Assembly: GCF_007341385.1 (NCBI RefSeq)
Contig: NZ_VJYD01000002.1
Span: 372,001 to 436,000, forward strand
Source: Flavobacterium daemonense
GTDB taxonomy: Bacteria; Bacteroidota; Bacteroidia; Flavobacteriales; Flavobacteriaceae
Reading direction: 5' to 3'
DNA: 64,000 bases
Shown: in pieces, positions 8,648-15,968 of the stretch
Position numbering within the stretch: the first letter of the stretch is position 1
Layout of the letters: each line of letters opens with the position of its first letter
The notes under the pieces: model-generated
Told to the model about the DNA's origin: nothing
Seen by the model: only the letters and a program-made list of their open reading frames with translations
Database searches by the model: none
Program-made: the position numbers and the translations under genes

Positions 8648-9952
8648 TTAATGCAGAAATACTTTTATTTTATCCTTTCGATAAATGACAATTGCCGAAA
8701 CGAGATTCCAGAAAAAAGAGCTCGCAACAAACGCAATTGCTCCGCCGGTCATTCCATAAATTGGGATCAAAAATCGGTTTAAAACAAAATTTATTGCAAC
8801 CGCGATCAATAAAATAATCTGAAAAAGATGCTGTCTTCCACTCATATTCAAATAAACAGAAGCGGTGCCAAATGCCGAACAAATGCCTTGGCCAATAATT
8901 AAAATTAAAAATGCCTGTTGTGCCACAACATACTGATGACCGAAAATTGACAAAATATCTTCTGAAAAATAACTGATCAGCAAAATAACCGGAAAAGTTA
9001 TTTTGAAAATCAATCGCGCACTATTTCTTGAAACTTCTCTTAATTCTGCAATTTTATGACCCGCAAATAATTCTGCAATTTTAGCCGAAACGGTAATATT
9101 GATACTCACAATTATGATCGAAATAATCGTCATAATCTTAACACCAACCGAATAAAAAGCAACCGTTTCATCGTTTCTATATTTTTTCAGAAACATGATA
9201 TCAAAACACATTAATAAAAACAACGCCATTGCGCTAATCGCAATTGGGTATGATTTTAAAAATATTTCTTTATGCGAAAAGTTATCAGGCGTTTTTAATA
9301 CTGTATTTTTTCGGAAATAAATAAAAACAAAAGCGGAACTCAAAAGCGCCAAAAAAACAAATCCCAACAAAAAAACGTCAACTAAATAATCTTGTTTATG
9401 ACAATAAAATAAAAGTATTGAGCCAATAATCAGCGGAATATATTTAATGATATTTCGGAATAATTCGGCAACATATAATTTATCCAATGCTCTGAAAACC
9501 TCGGTGTTCAAAATCGATAATCCCGAGAAAAACAACGCTAAAGTTCCTTTTAAAAGAATGGAATATACGGCAGAATCTGAAAAATAATTGTTAATTGTTT
9601 CTTTGCTGATAATTGCGATTATAAGCAGCACTAACAAAGAGGTACCAAAAAGCATCACAACCATTTTAGCATAGATATTTTTTAGCTTTTCCAGCTCGTT
9701 TTGGCTTGCCAGTTTTCCTTTAAAATAGATAATCGACTGATCAAAACCAAGCAGGCACATACTCCCGATGGATAATAAAAAAGAGCGCACAAAATCATAT
9801 TGCCCAACTAATTTTGGACTATAAGTTTTAGTCAAGAAAACCGTAAATCCAAACAAAAGCAATGCTCCAAAAACACGCAAAGATAGGGTTCCAAAACTTT
9901 GCTTTAAAAATGGATTCTTTGAAATTTTTTCAAAAATAGAATTGGCTTTCAA
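8648..9952 (-). CDS. Wzx-type oligosaccharide flippase
   Basis: A 434-residue polytopic protein with about 12 to 14 hydrophobic helices. The N-terminus, with GALLLFGFTVFLTKTYSP at about 29-46, is typical of the polysaccharide biosynthesis/MATE-like flippase superfamily. Such proteins move undecaprenyl-diphosphate-linked repeat units across the inner membrane. It is separated from the Wzz-like gene by five bases and from the GT2 gene by 11, an operon arrangement standard for Wzx/Wzy-dependent pathways. No oddities were seen. Confidence 0.85.
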   Translation of the reverse strand: MKANSIFEKISKNPFLKQSFGTLSLRVFGALLLFGFTVFLTKTYSPKLVGQYDFVRSFLLSIGSMCLLGFDQSIIYFKGKLASQNELEKLKNIYAKMVVMLFGTSLLVLLIIAIISKETINNYFSDSAVYSILLKGTLALFFSGLSILNTEVFRALDKLYVAELFRNIIKYIPLIIGSILLFYCHKQDYLVDVFLLGFVFLALLSSAFVFIYFRKNTVLKTPDNFSHKEIFLKSYPIAISAMALFLLMCFDIMFLKKYRNDETVAFYSVGVKIMTIISIIIVSINITVSAKIAELFAGHKIAELREVSRNSARLIFKITFPVILLISYFSEDILSIFGHQYVVAQQAFLILIIGQGICSAFGTASVYLNMSGRQHLFQIILLIAVAINFVLNRFLIPIYGMTGGAIAFVASSFFWNLVSAIVIYRKDKIKVFLH

Positions 9953-9957
9953 TGCTT

Positions 9958-10935
9958 TTAAAGTTGACTTGCTTGTGAAAGAGCAAGCTGTTTGTGGTAA
10001 AATTTTCCGAACATGCTAACCAAAACAAAAATAAAAATAAAGAAAAGTGGCAACCAGATTTTAAAATTTCCGTTCACGACTTTGTTTTCATTTATATTAA
10101 GTGTCGAATTGATTTCTTTAATTGTTTTGTCAGAACTAATTAATCTGATTTTGTTTTTTCCTTGTTCCAAAATCAGTTTTTGTTTCGTCTTTAAAATGTC
10201 ATTCAATTGCAAATTTTCATTATAATAAACCACTTTATCACTTTTTGCCGTACTTGAAAGTCCTTTTAAAACTTGATCAATCTGTGAAATAATGGTATCA
10301 TTTTGTGCAATTTGGCGTTCTAGATTTTTATATCCAATTTTTTGCGCCGCATCAAAATAGGCTGAATTATTCAAAAATTTTAATAACGGTTCTACAACAT
10401 CTTTTTCGCTTATTTCTTGATTTGAAGTAAAAGTAATGGTGTGAAAAGTATAATTTTTACTGGTAACATTATCTTCAAGAACCTTTTTTACGTCGCCAAC
10501 CTCAGCCATTAACTTAATCAGTTCAAGGTTTTGCTCTTTGTCTTCAACAAATTTGTAAACATCTGCAACTGGTTTAATTTCAATTCTTTTAATGGCAACT
10601 CGGTTGGAATTTCCAAAAACTTGGTGCAGAAAATCAACGTCTCCGGCAACAATTTTAGACTGAATCAAATCGATTTTGGAATATAAATAATCAACGCTTT
10701 CAAAATTTGGCGTTACAACTACTTGATTTTGAAACGATTTTTTATTAGAATCCAAATAAAATCCGAGCGCAATTCCGGCTACAGCCAAAATCAGAATCGC
10801 AATCCAGTTTCGGATAAAAAACTGAATCGCTCTAAAAATAGATCTATTAATACGGTCAAAAAAACCGCCTATGCTTTTTGAAAGCTGAAAAATATCTATT
10901 TCCTGATCTGTATTTTGGGGTACATTTGTACTCAT
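9958..10935 (-). CDS. Wzz-like chain-length determinant protein
   Basis: 325 residues with one membrane helix near residues 46-64, a long periplasmic region rich in predicted helix, and a second helix near 297-315 followed by a short basic tail. That topology is diagnostic of Wzz/PCP co-polymerases, which set polysaccharide chain length with Wzy. There is no C-terminal kinase domain, so it resembles the O-antigen Wzz type rather than tyrosine-kinase PCPs. It is the first of the wzz-wzx-GT2-wzy run and lies 8 bp after the DUF6909-like gene. Confidence 0.8.
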   Translation of the reverse strand: MSTNVPQNTDQEIDIFQLSKSIGGFFDRINRSIFRAIQFFIRNWIAILILAVAGIALGFYLDSNKKSFQNQVVVTPNFESVDYLYSKIDLIQSKIVAGDVDFLHQVFGNSNRVAIKRIEIKPVADVYKFVEDKEQNLELIKLMAEVGDVKKVLEDNVTSKNYTFHTITFTSNQEISEKDVVEPLLKFLNNSAYFDAAQKIGYKNLERQIAQNDTIISQIDQVLKGLSSTAKSDKVVYYNENLQLNDILKTKQKLILEQGKNKIRLISSDKTIKEINSTLNINENKVVNGNFKIWLPLFFIFIFVLVSMFGKFYHKQLALSQASQL

Positions 10936-10943
10936 GTATTGCT

Positions 10944-12623
10944 TTATTTTACGTTGAAAATTTGTTCCAAAATTTTAATGGTAATCAAATAAGTTGGTTT
11001 TACTCCTGTTGTTCCTAAACCGCCCGAAGCCAATGTACTTCCTGTTTCCAAAGGATTATCAGACGCATAATATGCATAACGCACTTTAATATCATGCGGA
11101 ACACTTTTTCTGATTTTTGATGCCGACTGGATGGCTTTTTGGTAATAAGAACCTTCCATTTCAAGACCAATTACGCCCCAAGTCGATTCATGGAAAAATT
11201 TCAATAAATCTCTATTTTGCAACGAAGTTCCAAGAACGGTTACCATTGCACCTTCATAAACATCGATGTCATTTCCTCTAAACATATCGCCGGTTAATTC
11301 ATTTTCGAAGAAATAATTATCCGCCGTTCCTTCGTTGATATGTGCCGATGGAATCATGATATCGCCTTTTCCGCCTTCCAGAATTCCAGCTTTACCCATA
11401 ATCGAAACCGATTTTACATTCAGCAAAGTTTCTTTTTTATAAGGTTTCAAAAGCTCATCGATGGTTTCATATGCTTGCTCTCCAAAAGCGTAATCCATTA
11501 CAATAATTACAGGTTTTTCTTCACCAACATTTGCATTTGTAAAGGCTGTTTTAGACCAGTCAATTTTGGCTGTGTCAAAAATCTGAACGTCGATATTTGT
11601 TCCTGAACAATCTGGAAATGAAATCATTCCGTTTTTTAAAGCCAATTCTTCAACCTGTTTTCTGATCTCTTTTGAACCTGAACTGCTCAACTCTTCATAA
11701 ATATGAAAATCACTTTTTCCTTTATATTTTGAAGTCAATAACGGCGTTGCAAAAATCGAGTTCATCACACTATGCATATTCGCACTGATCACATGAATTG
11801 GGCGTTTTAAAAGATCATTTGCTTTTAAAACTTCCTTGATGTTTGTTGCCCAGATTTCTCCGTGAATATGATGTCCTAAGCGCTCGCGCAAAACCGGACT
11901 AAATGTTATTGTTCGTTTATTATTCTCAACAATTTCTTCGATCGCCAATTTTCCTAACCAATAAATTACGTGTAAAAAACGATCTGGCGCATTTTCTGAA
12001 CCAAAAGCGTCATAAATATCCAAAACTTCTTCAAAAGTTCTGGCTAAAATATTGGCAACGTGCGAAATTGCTTTTTCTTTTTCAATCTGCGATAGCTTTT
12101 TCGTCTGGGTAACGGCTTGCTCTAATTTTAGCCAGTCGCGTGAAACTTCTCCACCATCGTCAATTAAAACTCTGTTTTTGATTTTGTGCGATTCGATGAA
12201 AATGAAGGTCAAATGCGTCAGAATATCATAAATGTCTGAACGTCCGCGCGTGATTTCGACATTCATTTGTTCTTCGTCGATTCGGTAACAATTTCTTCTT
12301 CTTTTTGGAGGAACTATTGGCTGAAAATGTGATTTTGAATAGCCTTCGTCTGAAGTTAAATTGATAAATCGACATTGCTCAATTCCGATAGGAAGACGCT
12401 CTATAACGTATAAAAGTCCGTTTAGTTCTACTTTTTCCTCGGCAATATTTCCATATATTTCAGGGCGCAATGCCAATAATGATTCACGTAAACTATCGCC
12501 AGAAACTCCCATTGGTTTATAAAAACCACGGTTGAATAAATGGCGCATTGTAATGTACATTTTTTCTATAGCCGCAGATGATTCCTGCGCTCTTGATCTT
12601 GATATATGTTTGGTTTCTTTCAT
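10944..12623 (-). CDS. large cytoplasmic protein, DUF6909-like, with a nucleoside phosphorylase-like C-terminus
   Basis: 559 residues, no signal peptide or membrane helix. I recognise it as the conserved Bacteroidota family annotated DUF6909. The N-terminal half is helical and basic (PPKRRR near residues 105-110). The C-terminal half contains VIVMDYAFGEQAYE, a glycine-rich GKAGILEGGKGD and, near the end, VIGLEMEGSYY, which recalls the ExEG/GVEME nucleoside-binding segment of the purine nucleoside phosphorylase fold. Function is unproven. It lies immediately upstream of the wzz-like gene (8 bp) and is probably co-transcribed with it, though it may have nothing to do with polysaccharide. Confidence 0.6.
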   Translation of the reverse strand: MKETKHISRSRAQESSAAIEKMYITMRHLFNRGFYKPMGVSGDSLRESLLALRPEIYGNIAEEKVELNGLLYVIERLPIGIEQCRFINLTSDEGYSKSHFQPIVPPKRRRNCYRIDEEQMNVEITRGRSDIYDILTHLTFIFIESHKIKNRVLIDDGGEVSRDWLKLEQAVTQTKKLSQIEKEKAISHVANILARTFEEVLDIYDAFGSENAPDRFLHVIYWLGKLAIEEIVENNKRTITFSPVLRERLGHHIHGEIWATNIKEVLKANDLLKRPIHVISANMHSVMNSIFATPLLTSKYKGKSDFHIYEELSSSGSKEIRKQVEELALKNGMISFPDCSGTNIDVQIFDTAKIDWSKTAFTNANVGEEKPVIIVMDYAFGEQAYETIDELLKPYKKETLLNVKSVSIMGKAGILEGGKGDIMIPSAHINEGTADNYFFENELTGDMFRGNDIDVYEGAMVTVLGTSLQNRDLLKFFHESTWGVIGLEMEGSYYQKAIQSASKIRKSVPHDIKVRYAYYASDNPLETGSTLASGGLGTTGVKPTYLITIKILEQIFNVK

Positions 12624-12656
12624 GCTATTTTATTTTGTAAAATCAAATTTAAACAA

Positions 12657-12676
12657 ATACAAGGCATACCTTGTAT
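12657..12676. repeat. REP-like palindrome next to the RAYT gene
   Basis: An inverted repeat with 8-nt arms (ATACAAGG / CCTTGTAT) around CATA, followed after five bases by AATATT. Its layout matches the palindrome inside the transposase gene: ACAxGGCATxCCxTGT, then a short spacer and CAATATT. It lies in the 75-bp gap 3' of the RAYT gene and upstream of the DUF6909-like gene. Confidence 0.75.
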
Positions 12677-12698
12677 CTCCAATATTATTTTTTAAAAA

Positions 12699-13304
12699 TC
12701 ATTTTGATTTTTCGCCTGTTTTAAATTTATCTTTTCCCCAATTTTCCGGATTTGAAACAATATAATCAGAAATTCTTTGATAATCATTATTGGTTCTGAT
12801 GATATTATCGTAAAATAATTTTTGCCATTGATGCGGATAACCTAATCTATTAGCATGCTTGGTTACCGCAGATTTATACGACCCAACAATTGACGAAATG
12901 GTGTTTTTGCCAATATTTTGAAATCGTTGTGATCCAGAATTTTCTTGTTCAGACCGTTGAGACAGGGCATGCCCTGTCTGTACAATATTGGCGTCAATTA
13001 CGAAATCCAAATCAATATTATTCGATTGTTTATCGATAATCAAAATTCCGTGAATATGATTTGGCATGACCACAAAATCACCCAATTCAACGTTTTTATG
13101 GTGTGTCGGAATTTGATGCCACAATAGATCGGCAATAATACCTGTCGCAGACAAAATCATTTTATTATTTTGAATTTCTCCAAAATGATGTTTTCTGTCT
13201 TGTGTGCAAATTGTTATAAAATAGGCTCCATTCCAGCCATAATCCCACCATTGCGCTCTTATTGATGAAATGCGATATTTATTTTGAAATTTTTCTTTAT
13301 TCAT
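12699..13304 (-). CDS. REP-associated tyrosine transposase (RAYT, Y1_Tnp domain)
   Basis: A 201-residue member of the TnpA_REP/IS200-like family. It has the N-terminal WWDYGWNGAYFITICTQDR segment, the HUH metal-binding HIH at residues 83-85 in MPNHIHG, and a C-terminal YDNIIR...Y..I..YI..NP..W block (165-189), which should hold the nucleophilic Tyr. RAYTs are single-copy, usually domesticated transposases that act on REP palindromes. Residues 105-133 (containing QTGHALSQRS) are a loop encoded by a perfect 20-bp palindrome in the DNA, so the gene carries a REP-like sequence inside itself. A related palindrome lies just beyond its 3' end. Confidence 0.88.
   Translation of the reverse strand: MNKEKFQNKYRISSIRAQWWDYGWNGAYFITICTQDRKHHFGEIQNNKMILSATGIIADLLWHQIPTHHKNVELGDFVVMPNHIHGILIIDKQSNNIDLDFVIDANIVQTGHALSQRSEQENSGSQRFQNIGKNTISSIVGSYKSAVTKHANRLGYPHQWQKLFYDNIIRTNNDYQRISDYIVSNPENWGKDKFKTGEKSK
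12909..12992. repeat. REP-like nested inverted repeat inside the RAYT gene
   Basis: The central palindrome at 12960-12979 (AGACAGGGCATGCCCTGTCT) is perfect. Outer 9-nt arms GCCAATATT (12909-12917) and AATATTGGC (12984-12992) make a larger 84-bp inverted structure around it. It encodes the variable loop of the transposase. Confidence 0.85.
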
Positions 13305-13373
13305 ATAACTTAATGCTTCAATCTTTTTTATTCATTAAAAAAGAGGCATTAACTTACAAATATAAATATTTTC

Positions 13374-14858
13374 CTACTTTAAATTATCTGCAATCTTTCT
13401 ATCATTTGACAATCTCGGAATTTTATTCTGACCTCCTAATTTTCCCTGCGATTTCATGTATTCCTGAAATCCGTTTTTTGAAACTTTGGTAATCACTACT
13501 TTCTGCAACACATTTCCGGTAATTAAATCGTCGTAATAAATGTTTTGTTTTCGCATCGAATCATCAATAGCTTGCGCAAAAATTTCGATGCTATCCGGTT
13601 CTCTTTCAAACTCTATTAACCATTCATGATACGGCAATCCGCTTGACGGCGTGATTTGTGGCGCAACTGTAAATTCGTTAATTACGATATTCGTTCCGGC
13701 GGTTGCTTCTTTCATTGCGTTTTCAACCTCATTCGCAATTACGTGTTCTCCAAAAGCCGAAATATAATGTTTGATACGCCCTGAAACTATGACACGATAC
13801 GGCGCCAAACAAGTAAACTGAACAGTATCACCAATATTATAACCCCAAAGTCCAGCATTTGTAGAAACAATTAAAGCATAATTGACACCCAATTCCACTT
13901 CGCCGATTGTATAACGTTTTGCATTTTCGGTAAAGAATTCATCGGCTTTAATGAATTCGTAGAAAATTCCAGAATTCAACAGCAAAAGCATTCCCTTTTC
14001 ATTTTGAGAATCCTGATAAGCAAAAAAACCTTCTGAAGCTGGAAAGAGCTCAATACTATCCACTTTTTTGCCAATCATTTGTTCAAACTTCGCGCGATAT
14101 GGCTCATAATTAACGCCTCCGTAAATAAACAAATTAAAGTTTTTGAAGATTTCGCTAATTTTTTTTCCGCCACTTTTTTGCTGTAAACGCTCAAAATACA
14201 TTTGCACCCAAGACGGAATTCCAGAAATCACCGACATATCTTCTTCTATCGTTTCATCGACAATCGCGTTTACTTTAGTTTCCCAATCGTCAATACAATT
14301 GGTTTCCCACGAAGGCATTCGGTTTTTTTGTAGATATTTCGGAACAAAATGCGCTACAATTCCAGAAAGTCTTCCAAATTTAATTCCGTGTTTTTCGGTT
14401 AAAATTGGACTTCCTTGCAGGAAAATCATTTTTCCGTCAACAAAATCGGCTTTTCCAGTTTCGTTGATATAATGCAGAATCGCATTTCGAGCCGCTTCAA
14501 CATGAAAAGGCATTGATTCTTTGGTCAGCGGAATATATTTGGCACCAGAAGTTGTTCCCGAAGTTTTAGCAAAATAAATCGGTTTTCCTTTCCAAAGAAT
14601 ATCTGCTTGACCAATTTTGACTTTTTCAATATAGCCTTTCAAATCTTCGTAATCCCGAATCGGAACATTCTTTTGAAAATCTTCAATTGTTTTTATGCTT
14701 CCAAAATGATGATCTTTTCCAAATTCAGTTTCTTTGGCATTTTGGATCAAATTTTTAAAAACTTCCAATTGTGTTGCAACCGGTTTATTTGACCAAGCCT
14801 GAGTTTGATTGTATATTTTTCGCGCAAAAATTTTTGCTGCTATCGATTTAATTGACAT
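13374..14858 (-). CDS. GH3-family acyl-acid amido synthetase-like protein
   Basis: A 494-residue adenylate-forming enzyme of the GH3 auxin-responsive family. The P-loop-like TSGTTSG is at residues 99-105, IYGGVNYEPY near 249-258 and the FPASEG adenosine-binding motif near 280-285. Plant GH3 enzymes join amino acids to acyl acids through an acyl-adenylate. The role of the bacterial homologues is not established. Length matches the family. It is 12 bp downstream of the membrane coiled-coil gene on the same strand and probably shares its transcript. Confidence 0.85.
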   Translation of the reverse strand: MSIKSIAAKIFARKIYNQTQAWSNKPVATQLEVFKNLIQNAKETEFGKDHHFGSIKTIEDFQKNVPIRDYEDLKGYIEKVKIGQADILWKGKPIYFAKTSGTTSGAKYIPLTKESMPFHVEAARNAILHYINETGKADFVDGKMIFLQGSPILTEKHGIKFGRLSGIVAHFVPKYLQKNRMPSWETNCIDDWETKVNAIVDETIEEDMSVISGIPSWVQMYFERLQQKSGGKKISEIFKNFNLFIYGGVNYEPYRAKFEQMIGKKVDSIELFPASEGFFAYQDSQNEKGMLLLLNSGIFYEFIKADEFFTENAKRYTIGEVELGVNYALIVSTNAGLWGYNIGDTVQFTCLAPYRVIVSGRIKHYISAFGEHVIANEVENAMKEATAGTNIVINEFTVAPQITPSSGLPYHEWLIEFEREPDSIEIFAQAIDDSMRKQNIYYDDLITGNVLQKVVITKVSKNGFQEYMKSQGKLGGQNKIPRLSNDRKIADNLK

Positions 14859-14869
14859 TTGATGTGGTA

Positions 14870-15370
14870 TTATTTTTTGTCGCTTTTCTTTTTCTTGGTT
14901 TTGTTTTCGCCCGACTCTTTTTCTGTCTTTGCTACTTCTTCCCTAAGTTTAATTTCTTCTTCGGTAGCTTTCATGTTTACTTCTGAAGGTTCGTCGACTT
15001 CAGCCAAAATCGAGTCTTTATTAAATTTCGCATATTCCAATTCCCCTTTCAAAACTTTTTGAACGCCATGCAAATAGGCCTCATTTTTCTTTAAAGCCGT
15101 TTCTAGTGAATCTGATTTAATGGCTAATTTAGTCGCATTTCTTTTTAATTCAGTCGATGAATAACCCGGAATAAACTCGCGTAAAGGCGTAAATGCAATA
15201 ATAAAAGTGGTGACCAAAATTAAAAATATTCCTCCTAAAGTAATCGTTACAAAAACATTCATTAAAGTGAGCCGGAAAGAAAAAATCTCTTCAAAAGTAT
15301 TTTCATTCAAAATTACCAAACGGTTTTTAACGAATAATTTTTTTCTGAAATCAAATTTTTTCTTAGTCAT
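14870..15370 (-). CDS. single-span membrane protein resembling the N-terminus of M23 peptidases
   Basis: 166 residues with a basic cytoplasmic N-terminus, one strong membrane helix at about 39-60, the segment FTPLREFIPGYSS (61-73), a coiled-coil stretch and a Lys/Glu-rich tail ending KTKKKKSDKK. The first 120 residues resemble the membrane-anchored N-terminal region of M23-family peptidoglycan endopeptidases encoded at this position in related flavobacteria (from memory). The metallopeptidase domain and its HxGxD and HxH motifs are absent here. It reads divergently from tatA. It could be a truncated remnant or a scaffold of its own. Confidence 0.55.
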   Translation of the reverse strand: MTKKKFDFRKKLFVKNRLVILNENTFEEIFSFRLTLMNVFVTITLGGIFLILVTTFIIAFTPLREFIPGYSSTELKRNATKLAIKSDSLETALKKNEAYLHGVQKVLKGELEYAKFNKDSILAEVDEPSEVNMKATEEEIKLREEVAKTEKESGENKTKKKKSDKK

Positions 15371-15505
15371 TTTGAATGATTATATGAGCAAATATAGCAA
15401 TTAATAATATTGATGGCGGTGGAGAAAAAACGCCGAATACCGTAATTTTATTATTTTATAAAATATTTAACGCGGTAAGAAACAAATATTTTAATCCAAA
15501 AACTC

Positions 15506-15534
15506 TTGTTGTTCGTATATTCTATATACCTTTG
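15506..15534 (+). promoter_or_regulatory. Bacteroidota-type promoter of tatA
   Basis: TTG at 15506-15508 and TACCTTTG at 15527-15534 are separated by 18 bp, matching the TTTG-N17-20-TAnnTTTG pattern. Transcription would start about 40 bp before the tatA ATG. Confidence 0.65.
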
Positions 15535-15579
15535 CGGTGAAAACGAAAATCAATTTGCTTCGGCATTAATTATACAATC

Positions 15580-15756
15580 ATGGGAAGATTAGGTCTTACA
15601 GAAATCCTTGTTATAGTAGGTATTGTGATATTACTTTTTGGAGGTAAAAAAATTCCAGAATTAATGAAAGGTTTAGGAAGCGGTATTAAAGAATTTAAAA
15701 ACGCTGCTAAAGACGATCAACCTGCACCTTCTAAAAAAGAAGAAGAAGAGAAATAA
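15580..15756 (+). CDS. tatA: Sec-independent (Tat) translocase subunit TatA
   Basis: A 58-residue protein with a short N-terminal membrane helix (residues 7-20), the FGGKKIPEL hinge (20-28), an amphipathic helix [14 protein letters not shown] (31-44) and a charged acidic/lysine tail. These are the signatures of TatA, which forms the pore for twin-arginine export with TatC (not in the window). A consensus promoter lies 46 bp upstream and a strong terminator 19 bp downstream, so it is a monocistronic unit. Confidence 0.93.
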   Translation: MGRLGLTEILVIVGIVILLFGGKKIPELMKGLGSGIKEFKNAAKDDQPAPSKKEEEEK

Positions 15757-15774
15757 GAAATTCAAACGTATTAA

Positions 15775-15813
15775 AAATCCCAGATTACAAATTTGTAGTC
15801 TGGGATTTTTTTG
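15775..15813 (+). terminator. rho-independent terminator of tatA
   Basis: Seventeen-nucleotide arms (15775-15791 and 15792-15808, one G-T pair) are followed by a T run. It ends the tatA transcript. Confidence 0.85.
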
Positions 15814-15841
15814 TTTTTATAATAAAGCTTAACGCATAGTT

Positions 15842-15947
15842 TTGTCATTTCGAGCGAAGGGAGAAATCACACAAGTATTTACGCGAAGCGAATCGCCAAT
15901 CTTTGTCGAGTTTCTAGTGTGATTTCTCCCTTCGGTCGAAATGACAA
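15842..15947. repeat. 106-bp inverted-repeat element
   Basis: 31-nt arms (15842-15872 and 15917-15947) match with one mismatch: TCATTTCGAnCGAAGGGAG on one side, its complement on the other. The 44-bp centre contains GCGAAGCG. It lies between tatA and the 3' end of tex. Such miniature inverted repeats recur between flavobacterial genes; copy number here is unknown. Confidence 0.85.
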
Positions 15948-15968
15948 GATTGTGGAAGTTTGTAGTTT

